64,000 bases of DNA, from positions 31,047,804-31,111,803 of the forward strand of contig OY804579.1 of the NCBI GenBank assembly GCA_963680875.1, in the 5' to 3' direction. Below are positions 43,962 to 54,271 of the stretch, in pieces. The stretch comes from Bathymodiolus brooksi (lineage: Eukaryota > Mollusca > Bivalvia > Mytilida > Modiolidae). The notes beneath the pieces are model-generated. The model saw nothing but the letters and a program-made list of their open reading frames with translations, searched no databases and was not told the DNA's origin. The first letter of the stretch is position 1; each line of letters starts with the position of its first letter. The position numbers and the translations under genes were made by a program.

Positions 43962-44274
43962 TTAAAATCCACCTGTGATGTAAATCTATTGTCTAAACTC
44001 TCCATTATTTTTAAGGAATGGAGAGTTACGAACAATGTGGACAGGGGCGGAGTTATTGTTCTCTTTGTACTTTATATACTATACACAGACTTTTTTTTGT
44101 TACAAGATTAATAATTAATAAAATTAATAAAGTACAATGGGTGGATTTTAAGTTGGAGAATGTCCTCGTATCTCTCCATTCCTTAAAAACAATGGGCCTC
44201 AGCCCCTTTTGGGGCCTCGGCTCCATTATTTTTAAAGAATGGAGAGTTACTTGGACATTCTCCTATACGTAATT
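43962..44274 (+). repeat. Dispersed repeat A, copy 1
   Basis: About 310 bp starting ttaaaatccacctgtgatgt and ending gacattctcctatac. The same sequence occurs in inverted orientation at 57,419-57,743. The two agree closely at both ends and differ in the middle, where copy 2 has an extra 'aaaaacctcaacctgttt' region. The unit contains several CTCCATT...AATGGAG mini-palindromes and a GCCCC-TTTT-GGGGC hairpin. It looks like a non-autonomous element, with superfamily unknown. The MITE to the left ends exactly at its first bases. Confidence 0.75.
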
Positions 44275-44290
44275 AGTTCCCGTCAAACAA

Positions 44291-44300
44291 AATCACGTGA
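44291..44300. promoter_or_regulatory. E-box (TCACGTGA)
   Basis: An 8-bp palindrome TCACGTGA with CACGTG at 44,294-44,299 is a consensus site for bHLH-zip factors (USF/TFE family). It lies 130 bp upstream of a possible first exon. A single such motif can occur by chance, so a promoter role is only a suggestion. Confidence 0.25.
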
Positions 44301-44429
44301 CTGGTCAGTTGAGGTAGGACACACGAGGTATACCAGATATACCGCACTGAACACTGGACGAGGATAGACCTTAAATATGTTACATGGAATAAATGGTTGG
44401 TGAAAGTTCAAAATTGTCAAATACAGGAC

Positions 44430-44466
44430 ATGGAATTATCACAGGATACGTTTTATTTCCACTCAG
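44430..44466 (+). CDS. Possible first coding exon of an unidentified gene
   Basis: An ATG at 44,430 opens 12 codons (MELSQDTFYFHS) plus one base. The next bases are a consensus donor (GTAAGT, 44,467-44,472). The leftover G joins in frame to the candidate exon at 45,231-45,370. No protein family is recognised and the exon is very short. The only support is the splice consensus, the matching phase and the nearby E-box. It could be chance. Confidence 0.18.
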
Positions 44467-44683
44467 GTAAGTCATTTTATTTATTTTCGTTCAGTCGTAT
44501 TTACCAGTCGAACACACTGCAGGTTTATAAAATAACTGAAGTTCTGTTGATATAAAAGGTAAACTATTGATTATTTTCGTATACTTTCAGGGGTTGGTTG
44601 TCATGTTGAATTTGGGTTCGAGAAATGTTTGGATAAATGGTAGATGTTGCGTGCTGGTATAATATTTAATGAAGTTATTGAGT

Positions 44684-44884
44684 ACCGGAAGTTATAGTCC
44701 GTAGTTGGAAACCGGATATTGTGAGCCGGATATTGTAAACCGGAAGTTATTCCATAGTTGGAAACCAGATATAGTGAACCGGAAGTTGAAAACCGAATTC
44801 GTAAACCGGAACTTATAGTCCGTGGTAGTGAACCGGATGTTATGGAAGTTGTATACAGGAAGTCAACAGTTGAGTATCGGAAGT
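44684..44884. promoter_or_regulatory. Cluster of ETS-type ACCGGAAGT motifs
   Basis: Three perfect ACCGGAAGT sites (44,684-44,692, 44,739-44,747 and 44,778-44,786) lie in 200 bp. Near matches are ACCGGATAT (44,711), GCCGGATAT (44,725), ACCGGAACT (44,805), ACCGGATGT (44,832), ACAGGAAGT (44,855) and ATCGGAAGT (44,876). All lie on the plus strand with irregular spacing. ACCGGAAGT is the optimal ETS/GABPA site. The repeated phrases 'ttatagtccgt' and 'gttggaaacc' show that part of the cluster arose by local duplication, so it may be a degenerate minisatellite and not a selected enhancer. Confidence 0.4.
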
Positions 44885-45230
44885 GAGAGTTCTTAATTTT
44901 AATTTTTGTTGAATCAGAACTTAACTTGAAGTGTATAACATTGCAAGCATATCGTTATTTATTTTAGTATCTGCTCAGCTACAAAGAACATTAAATTTAA
45001 TACTTGAAAATAATTTGGTTTCATTTGAATATTTTTCTTTTTGAAAGTGAGCTGAACTGAAGGTATGCAAATTTGACATTGATTGTTGATTTTTTTATTA
45101 TTATTTTTGTCTGAATTCTATTCATTTTGTGCATGTTTTGTATTTTTATTTGTATTAATTTTGATTATTTTTTGTGTCAAGAATTATGATTGTTTTATGT
45201 TCATTTTTTTTCACTTAGTTTTTTTTCTAG

Positions 45231-45370
45231 TAAAATATTTAATTTTACTGATGTTTTGTTTTATTATGTATTGGCCAACCGACAATTCCGATATCCTACG
45301 TCTTTACAAATACATTCATCAAAACAGATATTTAAAATTAAATTATTCCCTTTCAGATGCTGAATTGATG
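45231..45370 (+). CDS. Possible internal coding exon of an unidentified gene
   Basis: The segment is bounded by a pyrimidine-rich acceptor (tttttttctag, AG at 45,229-45,230) and a consensus donor GTAAGTAAG (from 45,371). Its frame is open throughout and in phase with the candidate exon ending at 44,466. The last third (after WPTDNSDILRLYKYIHQNRY) uses more varied codons than its AT-rich surroundings, while the first third is hydrophobic and T-rich like non-coding DNA. A second acceptor (ctttcag, ending 45,356) would make a 14-bp microexon instead. No family is recognised. Confidence 0.2.
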
Positions 45371-45819
45371 GTAAGTAAGTGGTTCAGGTTTAAAATTGAT
45401 TATTTGGTTGTGCAAAAATGGATGAAAACTTAAAATTTATGGATATTTGTTTAAAATCACCTTGTGATTGCTTTAACATTAAATTATTAACCAGTTAAAT
45501 CCTGTATTAGAATGGCCAATTATTTGGGTCCAGGGGTTCAAGACAACAATTTAATGTAATATATAATCAAAATATGCTTTAAAAATTTGCAGTCGAAACC
45601 AGAAATATATCTGTAAATTGCTTGTTCCCAGTTTCTTGAATTCATATATATTTGGAAGACAACATATTATTTCTAAGATAAATGTAATTTTATATATAGC
45701 ATAAATATAATGCAGTATCAATCCTTTAACAAGAAGTTCAATTTCATAATTTTCAACATTTACTGGCTCTTTATTAATTAATTAACAAAACAATCTCCTT
45801 AAAAAAAAACTGAACAAGG
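45371..45819. other. AT-rich stretch with nothing recognised
   Basis: No coding signal, RNA or repeat is evident. There are only T- and A-rich runs. Confidence 0.5.
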
Positions 45820-46494
45820 GCAACGCAAAGCGTGGCGTATCCCCTCGCCTAAAAATTAGACCCTGTGACCTTGACCTTTGACCTTGAAAATCAATAGGGT
45901 TCCAGATTCTCTTAAGGTCTAAGTATGTACCAAGTTTGGTCAAAATCCATTGAAGGATGTTGATTCTAGTGTTCACAAGCTTTAAGGATGTTACGCATTA
46001 AAAATTTGACCCGGTGACATTGACCTTTGACCTATGACCTTGAAAATCAATAGGGTTCTAGACTCTCCTAAGGACTACGTATGTACCAAGTTTGGTCAAA
46101 GTCCATTGAAGGATGTTGATTCTAGTGTTCACAAGGATGTTACGCGGTAAAAATTTACCCGGTGACATTGACCTTTGTCCTGGAAAATCAATAGGGTTCC
46201 AGAATCTCCTAAGGACTAAGTATGTACCATGTTTAGTCAAAATCCATTGAAGGATGTAGATTCTAGAGTGTTCACAAGGATGTTATGCGGCAACAATTTG
46301 ACCCTGTGACCTTGACCTTTGACCTATGACCTTGACAATCAATAGGGTTCCAGATTCTCTTAAGGACTAAATATGTACCAAGTTTGGTCAAAATCCATTG
46401 AAGGATGTTGATCCTAGAGTGTTCACAAGGATTGTGACGGACGGACGGAAGGTAGCGTTACTATATCCCCTCGCAACTTCGTTGGCGAGGGGAT
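45820..46494. mobile_element. Inverted-terminus element with four-copy core of TGACCT half sites
   Basis: The left end carries 'gcgtatcccctcgcc' and the right end its complement 'ggcgaggggata'. Between them are four tandem units of about 147 bp, starting near 45,859, 46,009, 46,156 and 46,300. Each has a block of TGACCT hexamers ('gtgaccttgacctttgacct') and then 'aatcaatagggttccaga', 'gtaccaagtttggtcaaa' and 'tccattgaaggatgt'. After the core come 'gacggacggacggaagg' and a hairpin made of tatcccctcgc and gcgaggggata. I see no transposase. The layout resembles non-autonomous bivalve elements with satellite-like cores (pearl-type), which is an inference. Minus-strand frames here only reflect the repeat. 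Confidence 0.7.
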
Positions 46495-46534
46495 AATTAC
46501 AACCTATAACAGAATTAAATAGATAATATGCTAT

Positions 46535-47215
46535 TTGTCTACCAAAATGACTATTGATGCGTACAGTGTGTGTGCTTGTCACATTCGCTTTCAGCTCCAC
46601 CATTGGCTAGCAGCTTGCTGTGAAAAGGGGAGCAGAGTGTGTAAGCCTTCCTTGCCAATTATAGCCTCTCATACAGTAAGACCTATGTGGCCCAGATATG
46701 GGAACCTCCTCGAGGTGGTAGATGGTAACTGGATGCTTCGCGGCTCCAGGCAGAACAACAAGGTCTCGGAGGAAACTAGGCCCCTAGATGCACGGCTTGC
46801 ACGGCCCACCGGTGTGTGGATATGTCCTGGTGTCTGCAAACCTAGTTCCCAGCTATGGGTTAAATAGTTCCACTATTTTGTGGATGGAGAAGGAAACTCT
46901 ATTATCAAACCTCTGCTGCCTTACGGCATACCCATTTATGGGAAAAGCTTCGGGAGAAAACCCAGAGGATAAATCCAGTTTGGGACCTGTAAAGTCCCTC
47001 TTGTGCTTGCAGGAAAGGTCTTATACCAGAAGCTAAGGGAGAGGTAACACTGAGCTAACAGAAACCCCCCGAGTGCTGGACCGTAATTGGCGCACTCTAA
47101 CAGACCACAACACCACGCATTTACAACCATTATGACACTTGGACCCGTGGATGCCCTACAGAAGACCACCAGATTCATAGCGGAAACTGAAATTCAAGTG
47201 TAAAGGCGAACGAAA
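46535..47215 (+). repeat. GC-richer stretch, probably a transposable-element fragment
   Basis: This block is clearly richer in G and C than its surroundings and has CpG-containing phrases such as 'ggaacctcctcgaggtgg', 'gcacggcccaccggtgtg' and 'ccgtaattggcgcactc'. It ends in a purine-rich tail (gcgaacgaaaagaagaagca). Such a tail is seen at the 3' ends of some non-LTR and SINE elements. Open frames of up to 110 codons occur in several frames without a recognisable domain. I infer a mobile-element fragment of unknown family. A host-gene fragment is possible but less likely. Confidence 0.4.
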
Positions 47216-47740
47216 AGAAGAAGCAGATATGCTATTTGACATTTTCATTCCTGTCCAAATTCATTCTAAACTTTGTCTTATTCACTTATAGTAATAGCTG
47301 TCTAAATCGAACACCCTTCTGACCTACTTTTTAATTCAGAATATAGTTGTTCTGATGAGATGTGTTACATTTATCAAGATTTCATACAATGTAACAAATT
47401 TGATGCTCAAAATATCCAGGATTCCAGTTTATTCAGTGTTCGCTTTAGACAGTTTTCACTGTATAATCAAATGTTCTGGCCTATCACAATATATAAAAGT
47501 AAACACACCAGGTTTAAACAGGTCACTGAAATGTATTTTCTGTCACCAGTCTCGTCATATACAAAGCCATATATTTAACATTTATTTACCAGGTTTTGTC
47601 AATGATTGAATGACAAATCGTGCCAAGTGTCACACTTTATATATGTTTGGAATTTAGACCTCTATTAATTGTCTATTACCATGAACCTTCAGAAGATCTT
47701 GTATATGATTGGACTGTGCTATGGATGGTTCAGTTATACT
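47216..47740. other. Stretch with nothing recognised
   Basis: Two short overlapping frames (47,355-47,609) have no domain and look random. No repeat or RNA is evident. Confidence 0.5.
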
Positions 47741-47822
47741 GTAGTTGGTTTTATTGGTGGAGGAAACCCAAGCATCACAGAAAACCTCTGAGAAAACCAT
47801 CAGAGAGAGTATTTTGGCATTA
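47741..47822 (-). repeat. SINE body fragment
   Basis: The sequence 'ttggttttattggtggagga' and the following 'agaaaacctctgagaaaacc' match the body of the longer SINE copies at 48.1 and 62.3 kb. This copy is diverged and lacks the tRNA-like head. Orientation is taken from the 62.3-kb copy. Confidence 0.55.
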
Positions 47823-47833
47823 GGTGGTGGTTT

Positions 47834-48063
47834 GTGAAATCTCTCAAAATGAAAAAAGGGCTCTACATCGATAACATTAATGGCTATGCCGGGTACAACA
47901 TGATACGTCTGAAACAATGCTCTACCAGTTTAACTGCAATCAAGTTATAAAATTAGAACAAAATTTAAAGGAGTAAATATCCAAAATTTTGGAATTTTGG
48001 TCTCTTTACAATAGGAGCTTGTAATCGCTCACCTGGTTTTCAATTGGACTTCTAAATTTTACA
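47834..48063 (+). repeat. Dispersed repeat B, copy 1
   Basis: About 230 bp shared in the same orientation with 55,712-55,924. Anchors are 'tgaaatctct', 'ctctacatcga', 'gaaacaatgctctaccagtt' and 'gtaatcgctcacctggtttt', ending 'cttctaaattttaca'. Differences are small indels and substitutions. No coding capacity or inverted termini are seen, and I do not recognise the family. Confidence 0.75.
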
Positions 48064-48076
48064 GAGTTTAGGTTTA

Positions 48077-48247
48077 TGATATTTAACACCACTTTCAACA
48101 ATATTTCAGCTATATTGTGGCAGTCAGTTTTATTGGTGGAGGAAACCAGACTACCCGGAGAAAACCACCAACCTGTCGCAAGTCACTGACAAACTTTATC
48201 ACCTAATGTTGTATCGAGTACACCTCGCCATGAATGGGGTCTGGCAT
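48077..48247 (-). repeat. SINE copy lacking its head
   Basis: This matches the 62.3-kb SINE over 'acaatatttcag', 'gtggcagtcagttttattgg', 'tggaggaaaccaga', 'acccggagaaaacca' and 'aacctgtcgcaagtcactga' to 'tacacctcgcc'. The tRNA-related head present at 62.4 kb is missing, which fits 5' truncation of a minus-strand insertion. Confidence 0.7.
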
Positions 48248-48532
48248 TAGGAGATATGCTTTATATAGAATGCACTTAAAATTAATAACAAAAGGGAGAG
48301 AACTAAAAGTATTTTATAGTAACAATACACGCTAAATAAAGTACACACACCAAGAAGTTACTGTTTATGTAAAAAAAAAATTAAATTATTCTAAAATAGA
48401 TTATCATTTTTAATTTAAAATAGATTATTTTTTTTTATTTATAGTATATTATATTTACGCATCAACCTAATATGTCACATAACAAAGTAATTTCATTCAT
48501 GCTGAATGGAAAGATGATATATAGAGATTATC
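48248..48532. other. AT-rich stretch with nothing recognised
   Basis: Contains A and T homopolymer runs near 48,370-48,440. There is no gene or repeat that I can support. Confidence 0.5.
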
Positions 48533-48642
48533 ACATGACCGTTTTCATATCAGATCCCTTATCAACCCTTGGTTCATATATATCAGCCAGAGAGTCGGGA
48601 GGCTCGAGGACTAATGAGGGATCTGATATGAAAATGGCCATG
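48533..48642. repeat. 110-bp inverted repeat (hairpin)
   Basis: The left arm (48,533-48,561, containing ttttcatatcagatccct) and the right arm (48,613-48,642, containing agggatctgatatgaaaa) are complementary over about 29 bp with few mismatches, separated by a loop of about 51 bp. It could be a tiny MITE or part of one. No clear target duplication is seen. Confidence 0.65.
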
Positions 48643-48857
48643 TAAAGATTTTTTTCCATCATATACTTGGCACAAGAAAACATTTCCAGAAACTGACGAA
48701 TTACAATGTGATACAGATTACGGAAAGGGGTGTGATATATTTCGGAACCGTGTGATTTTTTTTTTATATCCGCCTGCTAAGGTAATCTCAGGAAGATGTC
48801 TAATGCATTTCATTAGATTTTAACTTTTATATTATATGCTAAAAAAATGTGTTATCA

Positions 48858-48865
48858 ACTATAGG
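48858..48865. repeat. 5' target-site duplication of the LINE
   Basis: ACTATAGG here is repeated at 54,721-54,728, directly after the poly(A) tract. Eight bases are short for a target duplication, but both copies sit exactly where the element should end. Confidence 0.6.
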
Positions 48866-48870
48866 GAAAT

Positions 48871-48884
48871 AAAGATGGCAGCCG
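48871..48884 (+). promoter_or_regulatory. YY1-like motif at the LINE 5' end
   Basis: AAAGATGGCAGCCG lies 6 bp after the inferred element start. Mammalian L1 carries a YY1 site of the form AAGATGGC near its first bases, where it helps fix the transcription start. The resemblance in sequence and position suggests an internal promoter element here. No functional data are implied. Confidence 0.4.
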
Positions 48885-49046
48885 AACTGTTCACACACTA
48901 AAAGTCAGCTCCTGCATTTTTTGCAAAATCCATTGTTGATTTGATGTGGATCTATATAAAATTGTGAAATTTAAGACTTAATTTTCATGTTAAATTTGTG
49001 AAATTCTGGATTTTCTAAAGTAGATAGTATTCACATACATAATAAT

Positions 49047-50016
49047 ATGCCTGGAGGAAATATTACTTCAACTAGACCTGTGAGTAAACCTGGTCAACCT
49101 AATCCAGTAAAAACAGTTCAGACATTATTAGCAGCAAAAAAGAAAGACACTAGTAACAAAGAGCCTAGAGCAAAAAGAACTCACTCTGAAGTCTCTAATG
49201 ACTCTAACACCAGTCATGATCTATCAGGACTAATTAACTTTCAAAAAGATCTGGATGAAATTAAAATTAGCTTGAGGGATGTAACTACAAAAGATGATCT
49301 GAATGAAATGACAAAAGACCTTGTCAAGACTTCTGACTTAGAAAATATTGTCACTGGTATTGTGAAAAAGCTCTTTAGCAAGTTCGAGTCCTCGTTAGAA
49401 AAAAAGATGAATGAAAAAATCATAAAAATTCAGAATGAGATGGAAGAAAAGGTTGAGGCACTTAGTATTGAAAATGAAGACTTGAAAAAGAGACTAGAAG
49501 TAGGTACAGCCCAAATAACATCAATCAAAAAAGAATTTTCAGAAACAGTACAAGTTGCTAAGCAAGCAAATATGAGCAGCAACTACAACGAGCAGTACTC
49601 TAGGAAAAACAATATCAAAGTGTTCAACTTTCCTAGGAGAGAGAAGCAAAACCTACGTCAGGATTTTATTAATTTGGTCAAACGAGATCTGAATGTAACC
49701 TTAGAAGAAAGGGATGTAGTAGCAATACATAGGCTACCAGCAGAACATGAGCCGAGCCCTTTAATTGTGCGCTTGTTCAGTAGTGATGTAAAAAGGAGTG
49801 TAATGCGGGTAAGGAAGGAACTGAAAGGAAGAGTGAAATTTGTGAAACATGGAGCTTATCAAAAGACTAGAACGAAGTCAGCGTTTCGACCAGGTGTGGT
49901 ACTTTAATTGTGGCATTTATGGTAGAACAGAGGATGGATTACAGACGAAGTTTCAGATGTATGATGACATTAACTTTAAACTCAGACAACGGCCTTCACA
50001 ACGTCCTGGGTGGTAA
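49047..50016 (+). pseudogene. LINE ORF1 (RNA-binding protein), frameshifted
   Basis: The intact frame runs from the ATG at 49,047 to a stop at 49,907 (286 residues). It has a basic N-terminus (residues 1-50), a charged coiled-coil-like stretch (about 65-180) and the start of an RRM-like domain marked by NEQYSRKNNIKVFNFP (about 182-197). The last residues after about 266 do not look like the family. The expected C-terminal domain continues in the +1 frame from about 49,846 to a stop at 50,014-50,016, with RFDQVWYFNCGIYGRT and KFQMYDDI recognisable. A TGA at 49,843 blocks that frame upstream. A small indel at about 49,840-49,848 therefore split the domain. The protein would normally coat element RNA in a cytoplasmic ribonucleoprotein. 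Confidence 0.85.
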
Positions 50017-50383
50017 CTTTAAATTTTTGATGTTGAAAAATATTTAGACAACTGAAAAGATCTGTCTTTATTGTATTAAATATTTAATATCATAAATATA
50101 TTTATGCTTCAAGTATAAAAAACAATAATGTTATACAATTGATTGAAAATTTTACTGCAGATTTTGCAAAAATTGTACCAGTTTACAACAGGTATATTAT
50201 GACACTTGTCATCTTAGTTCTAAATACATGTTTTTATCTATCATTTTTTCAGTTATTTTCAAAAGAATATTTTGAAAAATTCATTTACATTTACAATAGT
50301 TCTATTCTTATTTGCTTGATGAATATGTATTGTCAGAGTTTTGTATATATCTACTTATTTAGAAGAATTATATTCCCCTTGAA
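50017..50383. other. ORF1-ORF2 spacer of the LINE
   Basis: 367 AT-rich bases. An 85-codon hydrophobic frame (50,139-50,396) overlaps the ORF2 start but has no recognisable domain and I treat it as chance. The spacer is longer than in mammalian L1. Confidence 0.6.
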
Positions 50384-53300
50384 ATGGGTTCCATAAAATT
50401 TCTAACAGTTAACTGTCAAGGCCTTGGTAATATTGAGAAAATAAAAGATGTGTTTCATTTTCTAAAATCCAAAAATTATAACATTTATTGCTTACAGGAC
50501 ACACATTTTACTTCTGAAATAGAGTCTAGTATTAGATCTATGTGGGGATTTGATTGTTTCTTTTCATCTTTTTCTTCAAATTCCAGGGGGGTATCAATTC
50601 TGTTTAATAGCAATTTTGAATATGAAGTCCTGAAAGAGAAAAGGGATCTGAATGGTAATTATTTAGCATTAGATGTTGTAATTGATAAACAGAAACTTAC
50701 ACTTCTGTCACTTTATGGATCCAATATGGACAATCCTGATTTTTATGATCAGATTATGAATATCATTGAAGATTTTGGAAATGAACGTTATTTACTTTGT
50801 GGTGATTTTAATTTGGTACTTTGCCCACATATTGATTGTTACAACTATTTACATGTTAATAACCCCAATGCTAGAGATAAACTTATTGAAATAGTATATC
50901 AATGCCCCCTAGTGGACCCCTTTAGAGAACTTTTTCCAGATTTACAACGATATACTTGGAGAAAAAAGACACCTTTTAAACAAGCTCGACTTGATTTTTT
51001 TCTTTTTCCTGATAGTATGTTGACAAATTTAGTAAACTGTAAAATTGAACCAAGTTATCGTTCTGATCACTCCATGGTAATTTTAGAATTAGAGTTTATA
51101 CCTTTTATGCGTGGTAAAGGACTATGGAAGTTCAACAATTCATTACTTTATGATTTGGAATATAGTAATATTGTAAAAAAAAAGATTTTAGAGGTTAAAA
51201 AACAGTATGGTGCCTTGGTTTATAACTTTGAGAATATACATGAAATTTCTAACGATGATCTTCATTTCACTATTAATAGTGAATTGTTTCTAGAAACACT
51301 GTTGATGGAAATTAGAGGCAAAACTATTTCTTATTCAAGCTACAAGAGAAAAGAAAGAGACAAAATAGAAAGAGATTTATTGAAAGATATTGACACTTTA
51401 GAATGTAATGTAAACCAAGCCTCCATACAACTTTTAGAGAATAAGAAGCAAGATTTAGAAAATATAAGAAAAGAAAAAATAAAGGGTAAAATAATACGTT
51501 CTAGAGTGCAGTGGATTGAAGAGGGGGAAAAACCTACAAAATATTTTTGTGGGCTAGAATCAAAAAATTTTACTAGTAAAATAATTCCCAAAATAGAAAG
51601 GGATGATGGCAAAACTATAATTAAACAATTTGATATCTTGAAAGAAACAAAGGTATTTTATGAAGAACTATATAAATTTAGAGAAGGAAATGGGTGTAAA
51701 GTGAGTGATTTAGAAAGAGATTTAAAAGACTTAAACTTTAATAAATTGTCTTTAGATGAACAATTAAGTTTAGAAGGGGAAATAAATGTAAATGAAGCAA
51801 GTAAGGTTTTACAAAAAATGAATAATAATAAATCACCCGGGTCGGACGGTTTTTAAACAGAATTTTTCAAATTTTTCTGGATAGATTTGAAGTCATTTGT
51901 TGTAAATTCTATAAATTTTGGGTCACTTTTAGGTGAGCTATCAGTAACTCAAAAACAGGGAATCATTACATGTTTACCAAAAGATAACAAACCAAGACAC
52001 TTTCTCAAAAATTGGAGACCAATATCACTACTGAATACTGTATACAAAATTGGTTCTGGTGTTATTGCTAGTAGATTGAAGAGAGTTCTGGAAAAGTTGA
52101 TTGATTTAGATCAAACAGGTTTTATTAGTGGAAGATACATTGGAGATAACATTAGATTAATCTATGATATGCTACAATTTACAGAAGAAAACGACATACC
52201 TGGTTTGTTACTTTTGATAGACTTTGAAAAGGCATTTGATTCTATATCTTGGGACTTTCTTTTATCTGTATTAAAATTTTTCAACTTTGGGGAATCTATT
52301 ATAAACTGGGTTAAAGTATTTTATAATAATATATCATCAGCAGTCATTCAGGGTGGTAATCTTTCAGAATTTTTTCAAATAGGCCGTGGTTGTAGACAAG
52401 GTGATCCGTTATCGCCATATCTTTTTATTTTATGTGCAGAAATTTTAGCCATTAAGATACGGGGTAATACAAATATTGGTGGTATAAATGTGACAAGGAT
52501 TGAACATAAGTTATCACAGTTTGCAGATGACACATCATTAATTTTAGATGGCAGTGAAAAGTCTCTAAATGAAGCTTTACTTGAATTAGATTGGTATGCA
52601 AAACTCTCTGGGCTAAACATTAATTTTACCAAGACACAAGTAGTATGGATTGGGAGTAAAAAATACAGTAATGACACTTTAGGTCAACACAGAAACTTAT
52701 CCTGGGGTAAAACATCCTTCAAGCTATTGGGTATTAATTTTGATGTTGATTTGGATAAAATTGTAAATATTAATTATAATGAGAGAATTTTGCAAATAAA
52801 AAAACTAATAAAGATATGGTCAAAAAGGAATCTTACTGTCATTGGAAAGATTACTGTTGTGAAAACTCTGATTTTACCTGTCTTAAATCACCTAATCATT
52901 ACATTGCCTAATCCTACTCAAGACATCTTAAAGAAGGTGAACAAGCTTATTTTTACCTTTATATGGAGTTCACCTGTGCACAGAGTTAAAAAGGAATTGT
53001 TACAAAAAGACTTCTGTGAAGGAGGATTAAAAATGATTAATCTAAATTTATTTATTTTAGCCCTAAAAACAACCTGGGTAAGAAAGCTATTTCGAACTGA
53101 ATGTAAATGGGATAATATCTTATTTTCGACAATAAATCAGGAAAAATTATTCAATTTTGGTAATGGTTATATTTCTTACATAAAAGAAAATGTTGTAAAA
53201 AATAAATTTTGGAAAGATGTGTTCCATGCTTGGAACACCTTTATTGATAAAGAAGAAAACTTTACATGGGAATATTTTTTGTCTTCTTCACTGTGGATGA

Positions 53301-54271
53301 ACAAAACTATAAAAATAGAAAACAAACCAGTATTCTATGAAGACTGGTTCAGAAAAGGTATTTGTTTTGTTAATGATATTATGTCAGAAGATGGAAAATT
53401 TCTCTCCATTGATCAATTAGAGGAAAAATTTAACATTTCAAAAAATATTATGAAATTTAATAGTATAATTTCAGCTGTAAAACATGCTGGAAAACAAAAT
53501 GTGTATAATAGTTATAAGCTACTTACCCCATTTATTTCTTTGTTTGTTAAGATCATTTTGAAGAGTAAAAGGGGAACTAAAGATATGTATTTGTTACTAA
53601 TAAGGAATAACATAGTGTCAAATGGTCAGAAAAAGTGGGAGGAAATTTTAGCCTTAGGTTTAGAGGAAACGAAATGGAGAGAAATATTCAAACTACCTTT
53701 TATAGTCACACAAAATACCAAACTACAATGGTTACAGTACAGAATTAACCAACGTATCCTAGGAACAAATAAATTGCTGTATAAAATTAAAGTAAAAGAC
53801 AATGCCTTTTGTACTTTTTGTCAGGAAGATGAGGAAACTATAGAACATTTATTTTGGAACTGTGAGATTGTACAAGCTTTTATTGATGAAATTGATTCTT
53901 GGTTATTGTCGAATGGTGTTAGTATTCCATTTACTATGCAATTTTTTCTTTTTGGTGATACTTCAAAATCGTCTCGAGGAGATGCTATCAACCTCATTTT
54001 ATTACAAATAAAGCAGTATATTTTTAACTGTAAATATTTTCAGAAAAAATTAACATTTTGTTTTCCAGCATGTTTTACAGCTGAAATTATACTATTAAAT
54101 TTCATAATATTTTTAACTCTGTGCAGAGGAAAATACAGTCACTATATAACATTGAGAAATCTATTGCTATTAAAAATAAAAAAATTGATTTTTTCAACCA
54201 GATATGGAATGCTTTCACTTTACTGTTTAATTAGATATAAAGATTTATACAAATATTCATTCTGTATATAA
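50384..54271 (+). pseudogene. LINE ORF2 (endonuclease-reverse transcriptase), one premature stop
   Basis: One frame of 1,296 codons is interrupted only by a TAA at 51,854-51,856 (codon 491), right after the conserved SPGSDGF motif that precedes the reverse transcriptase. The endonuclease (about residues 5-235) shows VNCQGLGN (N10), LQDTHF (D39, where many L1s have E), GDFN (D141), LDFF (D204) and SDH (227-229). The reverse transcriptase has LIDFEKAFD (about 611-619), GRGCRQGDPLSPYLF (667-681) and FADD (713-716), so both aspartates of the active site are present. A CX2CX8HX4C motif lies at residues 1143-1160. The next ATG after the stop is 51,887, in the same frame. The start is the ATG at 50,384, which directly precedes the endonuclease fold. 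Confidence 0.92.

Noticed and set aside
45782..46240. Minus-strand frames with repeated LVLRRFWNPIDFPGQRS-type residues
   Set aside because: The repetition follows the tandem core of the 45.8-kb element and no protein family is recognised.
46388..47178. Several overlapping frames of 71-110 codons
   Set aside because: They overlap on both strands in a probable mobile-element fragment with no domain.
50139..50396. 85-codon hydrophobic frame between LINE ORF1 and ORF2
   Set aside because: AT-rich spacer, low-complexity residues and overlap with the ORF2 start. It resembles no known LINE protein.
52375..52677. 100-codon minus-strand frame
   Set aside because: Antisense shadow of the reverse transcriptase core of LINE ORF2.
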